Of a DNA stretch of 64,000 bases, positions 26,901-37,300 are shown one piece after another. Position 1 is the stretch's first letter; each line of letters begins with the position of its first letter. The translations under genes and the position numbers were made by a program. This stretch comes from Holacanthus passer (taxonomy: Eukaryota; Chordata; Actinopteri; Pomacanthidae). The stretch is from positions 9,289,501-9,353,500 of the forward strand of contig JAFREQ010000009.1 in NCBI GenBank assembly GCA_025331565.1, given 5' to 3'. The notes under the pieces were generated by a model. It saw only the letters and a program-made list of their open reading frames with translations. It did no database searches and was not told where the DNA came from.

Positions 26901-28601
26901 TTGGTAGAGCTTCACCAGGAATTTCAGTTTCATTAACTAATTTTTTAAAATAAAGTTGGAAACTAAATTTTTGAACATCATTTCAGATTATTATAGGTGA
27001 TAGTAGATCCATCTAGAACAGTTACATACACTATGGTGAATAATCATATTCCTTCTGGTGTCTGAATGTTTTTTATTTTTACTTTGTAGAGCCTAATGTT
27101 TCAGTTCTTATATCAGATTCTCTTTCAATTTTGCTGAAATTTTGTTCCCTCTGGAAGAACACAGCTCTCGCCCTGTTTTTTTTGCTGTAAAGTGATCCAC
27201 TATATTTTCCAACATTAGATCCCCATGTCACATATGTAAAGTGCATCATAGAGGGCGCTAACATTATAATTTTGTTATGATTATTTTTAAAAAACCTTTG
27301 ATTTTAAATGCATGTAGCATCAGTTGTAGTGTTACTGTATTTGTTTTTGTCTTTGGGATATTTATCTTGAGATCGATCATGTGAATTCTGCATTTTAATT
27401 TATTCTTTGATTATTATGAATACAATTAGAATAAACATTGTGTTTGTCTTGGCTCAGGTCTAATCTGGAGCTGGAGCTGAGAAAAGAGCGAGAGCGAAGG
27501 AGTGACCATCATTTCAACGCAGCGTCCAGGCAGCCCAGCACTCCTCGGAGGGAGGGGACACCCAGAGAACATCCCAAAAGTAAACATGTGATCACAATGA
27601 AACTCAATTAAAGGTTAGTCTTGTTGCTAATCTGTCTACTTTTTCCTTAATACAGTATGTGTGTATTTTACCAACAGTGTCCCCCTCAATCCCCATCAGT
27701 CAAAAGGGAGAATGACACACAGTTACACACAGGAACAGAGGACAAAACAAGTCTGAGCTCCAGCTTGTAAGTAGTTTTAAGAACTACAGCTTTTAGAAAA
27801 GATATGATCATGTCAGGAAATACTGTTTTTTCATTTATTTATTTTTATTTTTATTGATCTATTTATCACCCCTATTAAGGTCCTTCTCACACCATGAGGA
27901 TGAACAGGTAAGGTAAAAATGTTAAATTATCTGACCATAGATCTGTTTATGATTCTAGTGTTACTGCAGTTTAAAAAATAAAAAGAAAAGTATTTGATTC
28001 AAAGAAAAAGTTCTTTTAAGTCTTATTGTCATTAATGCAGTTTGCATTGTAAAGATGCAAACAAGAACTGAAGTAACAGCTGAAGAGACAAGTAATATTG
28101 TATCAAGTTGATATTTCAAAAATATAATTAATGTATAATGAACGTTCATTATGAATTGATTTTCTGCAGGACGAGTCATTTGTGGAGATCAGTCAGCCCT
28201 CCATCTGTACGATGTGTGAAGAGGACGACTCCCTCCTGAAGACAAAGGTGAGCAGATGGTTCCCAGTTCAGATCTTCAACATTTGAAGATCTGAACCAGA
28301 CCAGAAACTTTGGCAGCATGGTTCCTTTCATTATCTTCAGTTGGCTCAATGCAGATGCTGATGATGATAGTTTAAGACTGAAATTGGATGCAACCAAGGT
28401 TTTTAGTTTGGGTTAATATTCTGTCACAGTGTTATAATCCTGTTTTTCTCTCTCTAGAAACAGTGTAAGAACTGCAGTGGGTTTTTCTGTGAGAGCTGCG
28501 TGTCCAAGGAGTTGCCATTACCTTCCTCCATTCTCCCAGAGACTGTGTGTACCGCCTGCTTCTCCCTGTTACTCCAACAATACGCTTCAACACCAACATG
28601 A
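14644..28601 (+). CDS. rufy3: RUFY3 (RUN and FYVE domain containing 3), complete multi-exon gene
   Basis: RUFY3 is a cytosolic adaptor in neuronal polarity, axon growth and endolysosome positioning; family members bind small GTPases or their effectors through the RUN domain. Exons read in phase: 1a 14644-14908 or 1b 17495-17672, 2 19718-19891, 3 20318-20435, 4 20710-20811, 5 20999-21122, 6 21674-21738, 7 22476-22541, 8 22631-22700, 9 22799-22888, 10 23973-24056, 11 24186-24353, 12 25311-25408. Then either terminal exon 13a (25580-25652) or 13b 26542-26661, 14 27458-27579, 15 27700-27766, 16 27880-27907, 17 28170-28247, 18 28458-28601. Summed lengths give 469 aa (1b...13a), equal to the human short isoform as I remember it, and 631 or 660 aa for long forms. 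Residues such as ETIYLC, LDSDYAPLQQFF, LEKSNTKLTEE and NRLFKQDFGDKI identify RUFY3 rather than RUFY1/2. All exon phases join without a stop. Confidence 0.93.
15533..16294. mobile_element. hAT-like non-autonomous element with TAGGGCTG/AGCCCTAA ends
   Basis: TAGGGCTG at 15533 is matched by the inverted AAGCCCTAA at about 16286-16294. Inside are TAGTCGATTAGTCGAC and CTAATCAATTAGTTG tracts typical of hAT-type miniature elements in fish. An 8-bp target duplication is not evident. A non-LTR retrotransposon tail is nested inside it. It sits in the intron after exon 1a. Confidence 0.55.
15945..15998 (-). mobile_element. Non-LTR retrotransposon 3' tail fragment
   Basis: Reverse complement reads CCCCACTGTGGGACAAATAA, then a GATAA-type tail. 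The same tail in the opposite orientation is found at 63911-63953. This is a common LINE 3' end in teleosts. Confidence 0.6.
17100..17494 (+). promoter_or_regulatory. rufy3: Probable internal promoter and leader for rufy3 exon 1b
   Basis: This stretch immediately precedes the second first exon. It contains a purine tract (GAGGAGGAGGTGGAGGAGGA, about 17163-17182) and is GC-richer than the surrounding intron. No TATA box is convincing. The assignment rests on exon 1b lacking a usable acceptor in phase and having its own start codon. Confidence 0.4.
17495..17672 (+). CDS. rufy3: rufy3 alternative first exon 1b (short N terminus)
   Basis: The exon encodes MSDLTPQSETPTPTTDKI and continues to PDPEPAHE, closely matching the start of the canonical 469-aa RUFY3. 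It has 59 codons plus one base, then GAAG|GTAATG. With exon 2 it gives ...PAHE-DPKDPIAIERLN, the expected junction. Confidence 0.92.
19718..21738 (+). CDS. rufy3: rufy3 exons 2-6: RUN domain
   Basis: These five exons encode the RUN domain, an all-helical GTPase-effector module. Landmarks are NMAKLSIKGLIESAL and HCLKHGL in exon 2, KKTFLGQNKSFWG in exon 3, RAWLRLALMQKKLSDYM in exon 4, EFYEPNALMMEEEG and GLNVIDANLC in exon 5, and VGVIDFSMYLKDG in exon 6. The exon 5 donor reads CAG|GTCATT, with C at +3, which is weaker than the others. The phases still force this boundary. Confidence 0.92.
19993..20042. repeat. 50-bp near-perfect palindrome
   Basis: AACTGTACAAATATGTTCAT pairs with ATGAACATTTTTGTACAGTT around the centre CATTTTTG. 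Only one or two mismatches are seen. It lies about 100 bp after exon 2 in an intron and is probably a miniature element remnant. Confidence 0.8.
21900..22370 (-). mobile_element. LINE 3'-end fragment in rufy3 intron 6
   Basis: The minus strand from 22364 to 22140 reads peptide similar to the C-terminal tail of fish L2/CR1-like reverse transcriptases (LNSLPLSTRSADSVAAFKSH, then LQTSLYRTAF). It is followed by a degenerate ATAC/ATGC-rich 3' UTR-like stretch (TACATACATACATG at 22009-22022). It is truncated and non-functional. Family assignment is from motif memory only. Confidence 0.55.
22476..25408 (+). CDS. rufy3: rufy3 exons 7-12: coiled-coil region
   Basis: Exon 7 begins DGQITAILDQKNYVEEL. 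The following exons encode heptad-rich helices: LQAKVDALEKSNTKLTEE in exon 8, ITLQEDVERVKEESS in exon 9, the charged ARNDS-poor helix of exon 10, EMELSMKMLEKDICEKQ in exon 11, and IARLEEKINQMTGTVKQ in exon 12. Coiled coils in this family drive dimerisation. Exon 12 ends in phase 2, which allows either alternative 3' end to be joined. Confidence 0.9.
24370..24665 (+). repeat. Dispersed teleost repeat starting ACAACAAACCCAATTCC
   Basis: The order of motifs (CCCAATTCCAAAAAGTT, TTTGCAAATCATTTAAACCC, TTTGATGCCTGCAACAC, AAAAGTTGGGACAGAGG) is that of a very common fish repeat, possibly a DNA transposon derivative. It lies within the intron after exon 11. Confidence 0.65.
25580..25652 (+). CDS. rufy3: rufy3 short-isoform terminal exon 13a
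   Basis: After acceptor TTTAATCAG the exon reads EKHLAKQARNLNSAAGKLL and ends in the stop TAG at 25650-25652. This corresponds to the C terminus of canonical RUFY3 (EKDLVKQAKTLNSAANKL). It excludes the FYVE-like domain. Confidence 0.9.
25653..26340 (+). terminator. rufy3: rufy3 short-isoform 3' UTR with two AATAAA signals
   Basis: AATAAA occurs at 25758-25763 and at 26330-26335 after the short-isoform stop. Either could end this transcript. No coding sequence is seen between here and exon 13b. Confidence 0.5.
26542..27907 (+). CDS. rufy3: rufy3 long-isoform exons 13b-16
   Basis: Exon 13b carries AERERDLALEANRLFKQDFG, matching the longer RUFY3 isoform. Exon 14 is Arg/Glu-rich (LELRKERERRS) and ends in a Pro/Arg segment. 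Exon 15 begins at the second of two nearby AG sites (27699), because the AG at 27677 would bring a stop into frame. Exon 16 is a 28-nt microexon (SFSHHEDEQ). This region links the coiled coil to the FYVE-like domain and is the least conserved part, so boundaries of 15 and 16 are a little less certain. Confidence 0.8.
28170..28601 (+). CDS. rufy3: rufy3 exons 17-18: degenerate FYVE-like zinc finger, stop at 28599
   Basis: Cysteine pairs CTMC, CKNC, CESC and CTAC give the spacing of a FYVE-type treble-clef finger. The basic RRHHCR patch needed by classic FYVE domains to bind phosphatidylinositol 3-phosphate is absent: the region reads LLKTKKQCKNCSGFFC. The ending KELPLPSSILPETVC is shared with RUFY1/2. 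A non-canonical FYVE in RUFY3 agrees with what is known of the family. Confidence 0.9.
28266..28296. repeat. Perfect 14-bp stem, 3-nt loop, 18 nt after the exon 17 donor
   Basis: GTTCAGATCTTCAA and TTGAAGATCTGAAC flank CAT with no mismatch. It lies just inside intron 17 of rufy3. Confidence 0.85.
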
Positions 28602-30380
28602 AACAACTCAGCATTTTACTGCAAGACACTGTGATCAGACACAGAAACCAGAGGCATTGATTTGTAAAACTGGCACTGCAAAAATGCACTTTTGGACTTC
28701 ATGACTCAAGACGTTGAATGATGAAAGATCTGATGAAGTCCTGCGAGTTCTGAACTTGCAATTTTTTTTAGTTACTTTAAGTTAGTAATGTCCAAACATG
28801 TGCTATTGAGAGCTGTTTGGATGTAGGTTTTCATTTTTCAAATACAGGTGTAGCCAAAATTCTTCATTTCTGGTTTAAAGTGTGCGTTAAGCTGCTGTGG
28901 TATCTTTTTTTTTTTGTGAAAACCTGCACTCAAAAAGCAGAAAATGGCAACTGGTTGGAGATTACTGATTATAAGAAGACAACTTGAATCATCTCATGCA
29001 TTTAAAAACTGACTTTCCACAATGTCCACTAAGTGGATTATTGATTAAAAAGTTAACTGACAATAATTTTAAACTTAGTTTTAAAAGACGAAAAAGGAAA
29101 AAACTGGACTTTTTTTCCCCACAACAATAATTTTAGCCACAACTGCACTCCATTATAACACAGTAGTTAATCACACAGAGTATGATAATATTGGTGTGTG
29201 ATGTATATGTTGATGAATGAAACTTTTCGAGATGTCACTCAGATGAAGCAGGAATTTTCACTTCTCGACGTGGCATCTGATTCAGGGTAATACTGACAAA
29301 ATCAAATATCACAAACCCTTTTAACCAAGTACTGCATTACATGATATTAAACATGTGTCAGTATTTTGGGAAAAGCTGCTTGTGCTGTCAAAAGCTTTTT
29401 ATACACTCAAAAAACTGTTCAAGCCAATCTTAAATACACAGGCGTTAATAATATACTCAGTCTAGTGTATTTAAAATGTAATGCAGAATTTTCAGACCGG
29501 GAAAAGACAAATATTTGAGTTTAAATCATAGACTGCTTGACTATATCTAGTCTCTTATCATGATACCAGTATTTCATGGACATATCATCCAGCTTTGGTG
29601 TTCAGACTGTAGAAGAGAGTTGATTTTGCTGTTCAGTCTTTATGTGAAAGGAATGGTTTGACATTTCGGGTACTGCGATTAGTCTCTTTCTTGCCAAGAG
29701 TTGATGAGAAGATTGATGCCACTCTCACGTCTGTCTGTTCAATATGAAGCTACAGCCAGCGGTCGTTAGCTTAGCTTAGCACAATGCCTGGAACTGGAAA
29801 CGCCTATCATCTAACAACAGCTATCTGGTTTTAAGGGTTACGTGTGAAACTGTTTCTCAACCAGGAGCAGTCACTTCCTCATCGGCAGATTTTGTTACCT
29901 CTCGACTGAGCAAGACTGTCTTTATAGCTAAGTTAACTGGCTGCTGTAGCATCATATTTACCTTACAGACATATTCCTCAAAATGTCAGACTATTCCAAG
30001 CTTCCAAAGCTGAATATTCTGGGTATAATGTTTCTTTACTGTTGCATTATGTATTAGTTAGAGGTGGCATTAACAAAATGGCTTAAAATCATCTGTGTAA
30101 TATTTTGTAACAGTGCAGCAGTTCAATGATAAAACCCAACATTCAGATATTTAGATACGTAATCTAATGTCTTTCCTGGGTAACATGTTATGGCACTTTT
30201 CTGCCTGACTGGTTTGAAGTGGGCATATCAATGCATCTTTACAGCTATTTTTATGTTTCAGATTTATATGAAGAGTAATTAGAAGCTCAGTAAAACATGT
30301 AGTCGTTCTTTTTGAAGCTAATTAACATGTGAGATGGAAATGCTTCTTAGATCAATAATAAAGTTTTATCAAATTTTACC
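28602..30380 (+). terminator. rufy3: rufy3 long-isoform 3' UTR and polyadenylation signal
   Basis: No exon follows the stop. AATAAA at 30357-30362 is the first well-placed signal, giving a 3' UTR of about 1.75 kb. It contains a dispersed repeat at 29645-29960. About 0.9 kb separates this signal from the opposing grsf1 signal. Confidence 0.55.
29645..29960 (+). repeat. Common teleost interspersed repeat within rufy3 3' UTR
   Basis: GGTTTGACATTTCGGGTA, TCTTTCTTGCCAAGAGTTGA, TATGAAGCTACAGCCAGC, GTTAGCTTAGCTTAGCA and GAGCAGTCACTTCCT occur in that order, as in a very abundant percomorph repeat. If the 3' UTR call is right, the mature mRNA carries it. Confidence 0.7.
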
Positions 30381-31268
30381 AGCGTGTGACTGGATTATTG
30401 TAACCTGTATTTCACTTCACTAGCATCTGGAAGAGTCAGGAGCATGAAGAGCTCAGATTATCCTTAGATACTCCTATGAGAGCAAAAACCTAAAGCCCTT
30501 TTCATAATGTATTGTTGTGTTTATTACTTTAAATTATTCAGTGTACAGAAATGTATTTGGTTGATTAGAGGAAAAAGTGAGTCACAGTTAACACTAAGTC
30601 CTGATGATTTGCCTTTTAGTTCACCCACACAACTTAACAAAATATATCCTCCTACAATAAGTTTTACTATTCAAAGCAACTTTTTTTATTTTTCAGGAAA
30701 ACACACAAGAATCTAGCATAACTGTAAATACTTGTTCACCAGAGATCAAGTGAGCAATTATGACATTTAAGAGAATACAAAAATTCTATTTGTGAAGATT
30801 TGATTGGCTTACAAATGAGTTTAACATCTAAAAATGAATTTCATCGTCTCAAAAGTGAAATCAACGAGTGTGGTCCTGATGTACTGATATCTGCCAAGAT
30901 CAGGAACTGTTATTCTGTTCATGCTTCAATGTTAACTCTGTAAGCCACTTTTCTTTTGGTGACATTCAGATGTTCCTCAAACCTAAAATAAGTTCAGCAG
31001 TGAGGTGAAGCCTGAAAGTCTTTCGTTTGATTAAATGCTTAATAAATGAAAGTTATACTGTAATGGTGCCAATATCAGGTTTGACACTCAGGGTGAAAGT
31101 CTCAAGTCACAAGTTTGTACATCAGCTATATTTGAAATGTTGAATCTCTCATTTTGGAAGCTGCAACACTTGACCAAGTGAAATCATCAGACACAGCAGT
31201 ACCTGTAATTAACTCCCTCTTGATAGAAACAATCAAGACTTTCTTTCTTCCTACACCAGAAATGTTTG
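30381..31268. other. Gap between convergent rufy3 and grsf1 3' ends
   Basis: A/T-rich DNA with no recognisable exon or repeat. Part may belong to either 3' UTR. Confidence 0.5.
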
Positions 31269-31274
31269 TTTATT
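31269..31274 (-). terminator. grsf1: grsf1 polyadenylation signal
   Basis: Minus-strand AATAAA lies about 90 nt beyond the spliced stop codon of grsf1. Confidence 0.5.
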
Positions 31275-31359
31275 GTTTGATGTCCAAGTCCAGTCTGAGG
31301 CTGGAAAATAAATACAGCAGTATGTAGTATGTGTTTGACATCTGTGTGTCAGTCAGCAT

Positions 31360-34300
31360 TCACCTGCAGAAGAAAATACAACACGTTATAATATAACCTC
31401 AAAAGTGCAAAAAGCTACAGCCAGTCAACTCACACTTTTCCTGTTCAAATGAGCAAGAATTTGAACCAAATATCCACAAAAAGAAAGCAGCACAGAGACT
31501 GCAATGTGTTATTTTTACTGGGATCCACGCTGAGACAAACCAGGACGCCCACTAAACTCTCTCTGTACAATTCTGTCTCCTTGGTACCATCCTGAGAAAT
31601 GTGATTTAATTGACCTCACAATTGTTTCAAAACATTTATAGTTGTCTGCAGAGTGTATTTTTCTGCAAAGAAGCTAGAATTTTTAATTCAGTGTTTCTCA
31701 CCTTCCATCAGATTCTGGTACAGAGTTCAGGAATAACTCGATGTATCTGCCTCCTAAAAATGAGAGAAGGTTGACATGTTAAGAGAAACTCTCGCAGTGA
31801 CTAATTAATGGCAATGATTATTATTTCAATTTTAGATTGTGACATATATAATATCAGAACATCTGGGGATCATGGAAAATGAGATCCCGCCCAAGAGACG
31901 ATCTGCCAACATTAAATCTCAGACATTTAAGATGTTTTGAGCATTAAATAAATAATCCATATTTTTATCACGTTTGTCTAATTCTCACTTTACTTGAAAT
32001 GACAACATTCAGTATACTTCAGTATACTGACTCCTGGGAATCAGGATCACAGAGAACTTGTCGTGAGCATCACACATCTCCACCCTGGTGAAGAAAGCTC
32101 AGAAACAACTGTATTTCTTCAGGTAACTTAAGAAGACAAAATTCCCATGCCAAGTTCTTTTCAACTTTAACAGAGGAGCAACAGAAAGCAACCACTGCCA
32201 TACCACCAGACTACAGAGCAGCCTCTTTCCTCAGGCTGTGGGAGTCCTTAATTCATCCTCTGCGCTCCACCATGAATAAATTATTCTCTCGTGAACCTTA
32301 TGCTGGATATACCTCATTCCCACTATAACCAAACTTTTAATTATTCCATTTGAATTATAACTATTATAACTATTACACATACTCTATATATTCTTTGTGA
32401 GTACAGATTTGCGTGTGTGTGTGTACGTATACATAAAATAGTTTCCTTTTTATTCCTTCCTTTACTGCTACTTTAACATACTTTGATCTATTTTATTGTT
32501 ATATTCTATTCTAATTTAAATATTTGTTTAGACATTTTCTGCGTGTGTTGTGTGGAGGGTGCTACAACTGCATTTCATTGTGCAATTATGTATTGTATGA
32601 TGACCAAATAAAGCTAAATGTATTGACCTATAAACCAGTCAGGCTGCACAATCTTTTGAATATATAACACAGAAAGCATTTATTATCTGAAACTGGACCT
32701 AAGTTAAAATGGACGTTGTGACAGACAAACATTTATTTTTTGAGAGTATGTAACTCCTGTCAAGAATTTAAAGGTTTGATCAGGCATTCTTATGTACTTT
32801 AGCGTGCCTATGCCAGCTGGGAGGTTCAAGTCTCTCCAACAGTCTCACCTATGTGCATTCTGTCTCTGGACATGGCAGCTGCGGCTTCCTGGTGGCAGCT
32901 GAAGTAAACATCAGCCTCTCCGTTCGGCCTGCCGTCAGGACCGCATTCAATCAGGATCTTAGACACAGCTAGAGGAGAGAAGAACTGCAAGAGAAATACA
33001 AACACATTATACAATCATGTGCAAGTGAACCTGTAATGCAGAAACACAACCAGCTTCAACATCTTCATCAGCTTGGTTTTTTTTTTTTTTACCTTAACAA
33101 TGTCTTCACCGGATGCCTGGAAAGGAAGTCCTCTCATATGGATGTAATGAAGCGGCAGGGTCGAGCTCAGAGGGGATACTGATGAAGCAGATACATCAGT
33201 TTAGACCAAGATAAAGAGCAACAAATTTGTCCACAGAGAGCAAGTATATATAAAAGATCCCCCCACTTGACCACCGTCTTCTTTGGGCGTTAATTTGTAT
33301 TTAAAACATCTGATCAGTTTTTACCAATTTTCAGATTTTTGTAAAAAGATCAGTTGAAATCTATTTTCACCAGGATTTTGCCCCTACTCATCAAAACATT
33401 GTTGGGTTTTGTGTTAGAAGGACTTATCACCACAAGTTACATTAAACTGTGTCTTCATGTGAAAATCTTAAAATCGTAAATGAGTTACTGATTATGTAAG
33501 TCTACGAAAGAGAAAAAAGAAACTGTTAAAACAACAGTGATTGAGCAACAATGTCAGATTTCGTTCTGATCTTTATCCTAAACCATTTATTGATTTTGTA
33601 AAATAACATAAAAATAAACAGCATGTCGTCGAAGGGGGCGGATTACAAACTCACTGGTTTTGGGATTGGTCTGTGAAGAAGTCTTCCTGCTCACTGAGTG
33701 AGGGCTCATCTGAGTGGAACTCCTCGTCTTCCTCCGAGAATAAATTTCATCACTTCTGCTGGGAAACACCTCAATGTATCTGCAAACACAGAAAGCAGGG
33801 GATCAGTAACACACTAACACATGTTGAACAGTAACATTAGCTACTTCCTGTAGGCCAGAAATGAGAAACCTTTTAACACAGGATTAAAGTTGGTCCAGGC
33901 CTGAATATGAGCGTGTGCAGCATCCTACCTGTTTCCGATGACCTCTCGGTCTCTCTGCAGAGCTTCATGAGCTGCTTCTTGAGAAGTAAACCGTACAAAG
34001 GCCTCTCCAGAGTTTCTTCTTCCATTGTCCGTGACGATGGTGATCCCATTCTCCATTATATCCAAACCTGAAAGATGCAAACAGATTTTGAACTTAGTTT
34101 TTGACATTAAACAAAATAATACCATTTCTATATAGTTTCTATATTTATCACTCCACAATCTGTCTGTTGAGGATCAATCTGGCTTCAGGACTGAAGCCCA
34201 CTGACCAGGTTCGAAATCTAGTTGTTCTCTTGGATTTGCAACATTAGAAGTACACAAGCTACATTACAAGTATAACTAGGACAGCATATTACCACCCAAA

Positions 34301-37300
34301 ACATATTTCTAAAGTGAAATCTATCTTGTCTCAGTGAGAAATGCTAGTTCATCCATTCATCTCCCCTTGGCCTGATTACTGTAATACCCTTCTTGCAGGA
34401 CTTTCAAAACAGACTGTGCCGTCTCTTAAAAGCAAGCTTAAGACCTACCTGTCTGTCTCTTTGGGTATGTGTGGGTGGATATGTTTCTGTTGGTGGGGAG
34501 CAGGGGATGAATAATTTTTATGAAAATGTTCCTTTATATACACTTAAATATGTATTCATGCTACACTTTATTTTGTTCATGTTTGTTGTGTGTGAAGTAC
34601 ATTGAGCTTACATTGTATGAAATATCCTATATAAATAAAGTTGACTTGACTTAAAGTAACAATGTCAAAGATTTTTTAGATAAATGTCTGTTTAATCACT
34701 ATCTATGGTCGAATGAGAAGACATGATGGCGACTGAGCCTATGGCCCACTGATGAAAGTATTGCACTATTTTTATATTTGCAGTGTTATGAACTGTGGCC
34801 ATGCTAAACAAACTATTTAAAAATCCTCTTGGATTAGCTGGAAAATACACTGTCACAAAGCTGAAAACAGGGCTGTTTTCTGAGCACATGAAAACCTTTT
34901 AGAGATTTGTGGTTCTCACAGGACAGCGGCACTACAGATAAATGATGATCTTATAGAATATGACGTATTGCTGTAGATTAAAGGACCCAACGCTATAGAA
35001 AGTAGTTAAAATAAGCACAACCTTAAACATCTACAGCAACATACACTTTAAGAAAACACTGACAGGGAGCATTTTACTGCACAATGGGTACTTTTGATAC
35101 TTTAAGTACATTTTGCTGACAATCCTTACATACTTTTACTTGAGTAAAGTTTTGAATGTAGTTTACCTGAAAAGAACTGGGCAATGTCGGCCTCTGTGCA
35201 GGTGAAGGGGAGACCTCTGAGCCGCACCACCCCGTCATCAGCTGAAGTCTGGATGGCTTTCTTCAGAATGGTTTCAGCATCACCGTTTGTTACTTCATAC
35301 ACTGCAAAAACACAAGAGCAGGACATGAGCATTTGATTTTATAATTATTATAGTTACGGACTGTACTTTACATTATTAATGATGGCTCTGCTCAACAGTC
35401 CCAGTAAGCCATGACTGTGTGACAGGGACTTAGTATGAACAATAGCAGGACCCTAAAACTGAAGCAGCTAAAGGGAATCCAGCCACTAATTTCTTCATTT
35501 ACGCGGGTGATTTTTCTGCTACGACAACTCAAAATGTCTTTGTGGAAAAATTCCAATCAGCATCTGTATTTCAGCCTCCAATAGCTTGGAATGCAAAGAG
35601 ACGAACCTTCAACATAGCGTGGACCGAGGTACTGTCGGTGCTTCTCCAGAGCTTTGCTGATGTCCTCCTCGTGCTCCATCTCGATAAAGGCTTGTCCCGA
35701 CGGCCTCCCCATCCTGTTTACAGTGAGGTGGATCCCATTCACTCCATCACGTATCCTACACTCTGAAGCACAGGAAAAATCCATAAGGAATATTTCTTTT
35801 TTTACATAATTTTACTTTTTTTCACGGTGGACACTCACATTTGTGGTATTGATTTAGTGATTAAAGCTACAGTACATAGTGAGGCAGGATGTTTTTTAGT
35901 TGGTCAATCGTCTTTACTATCAAACATAACATTGGCATTTTTCAATCTATTTTCCCATGTGTTAGTGTGTAAGTGACTAAAGCAGACAACAATTTTAAAA
36001 ACTGGTCCAATATTGAGCAAGAGGGCAGCAGCCACAACGTACTTCAAGGTACGTCCACTAAAAGTGCTCGTTTTGGCCACTAACAGCTCAGATTGTGATT
36101 CTAAGCGTCTGACAGGGGTCAGGATGAAAAATATTGAAGTCTCCCTTTAACAGAAAGTCACTAAGTTTTGAACAGCAAACTTAACTGAAAAATAAATCCT
36201 CAAAGAGATTAAAAACACAAATTTGAAAAGTGAAAAAAAGTGTTAAAAATACATGAAAAGCTTATCTGTGCTAAGCAAATGTCAGTCAATAATAAGGATC
36301 CATCTACATGTCAGTGGGGCTCTAATTGCCACCTTAAGACATGTGAGGTTCACGGTCTGACCATGACAAAGACCTTTCCCAAATCTAAGCTCTCACCTGA
36401 GAAGAACTGCAGGAGGTCCTCAGCTGAGCATGACCACGGGAGACCTCTCACCTGCACGATGTACACCTCCTTCTTATCTGGTTCTGAATCCGACTGATAA
36501 GCCGGCAGTGGTGGGTATTCGTCTTCACAAGGTGCTCCTGCCTGGAAGACAAAATTTGAAATTGATTATTTAGCCAGAAATTTGCTGAAGTTACCACAAA
36601 GACGGTTGTACATTGTCTGTTTATCACCATAAAAAGTAGAAGAATATGTCGCATAAATAGATTACAGCATATAACAGATCATTTTGTAGTTAAATATCAA
36701 AAACACCATCATGGCTTGACCATGGATTAACCACTAGGCTGCGGGTACTGTTGGTCGCATCCACCTGCCCCAGCAACTGTCATCTCTGCGTTGCGTTTAT
36801 ACCGTGTCTCTTCCACATTCCCATTAATTACAGTAATAGCACCTTCATTACACACCCAGATACCAACCAGTATTTCTATGCTGGGACAGTAACAACCCCA
36901 AGGCTTCTGTGTGTCAGTTATTTGTGGTGATGTGATTAAACACAGCTTTATTTTTAGAATGTGTGCCATGGAAGGATAATATAAACTAAAATAACAAAAG
37001 GTAGTAAAAACAGATTTTGACACAGGCCCTGTCAAAAAGACAGGGCCTCAATATTACATAATGATTCAAGACTGGCTTTAGTTAATATTAAAATTTAGTC
37101 GTGCAAACTCCTTAACAAATGTGCAATTATTGAAATTACAAAAAAATGCTGACATGCAATAAATCTGGGACTCATGGGACACCTGGTGAAGTTGCCTGCT
37201 GGAAATCAAGCCTTGCTTTCCATTTCATCCATTGCAGTAGATAAATTCACACCATGAATCAACCATCACTTAATATATTTTACTACATGCTGTTGACACA

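Noticed and set aside
27678..27699. Earlier acceptor for rufy3 exon 15 (AG at 27676-27677)
   Set aside because: Using it brings a TGA into frame soon after; the AG at 27698-27699 gives an open, phase-correct exon.
34206..34216. GGTTCGAAATC resembling a tRNA T-arm
   Set aside because: No acceptor stem or cloverleaf around it; it lies within an L2-like LINE fragment.
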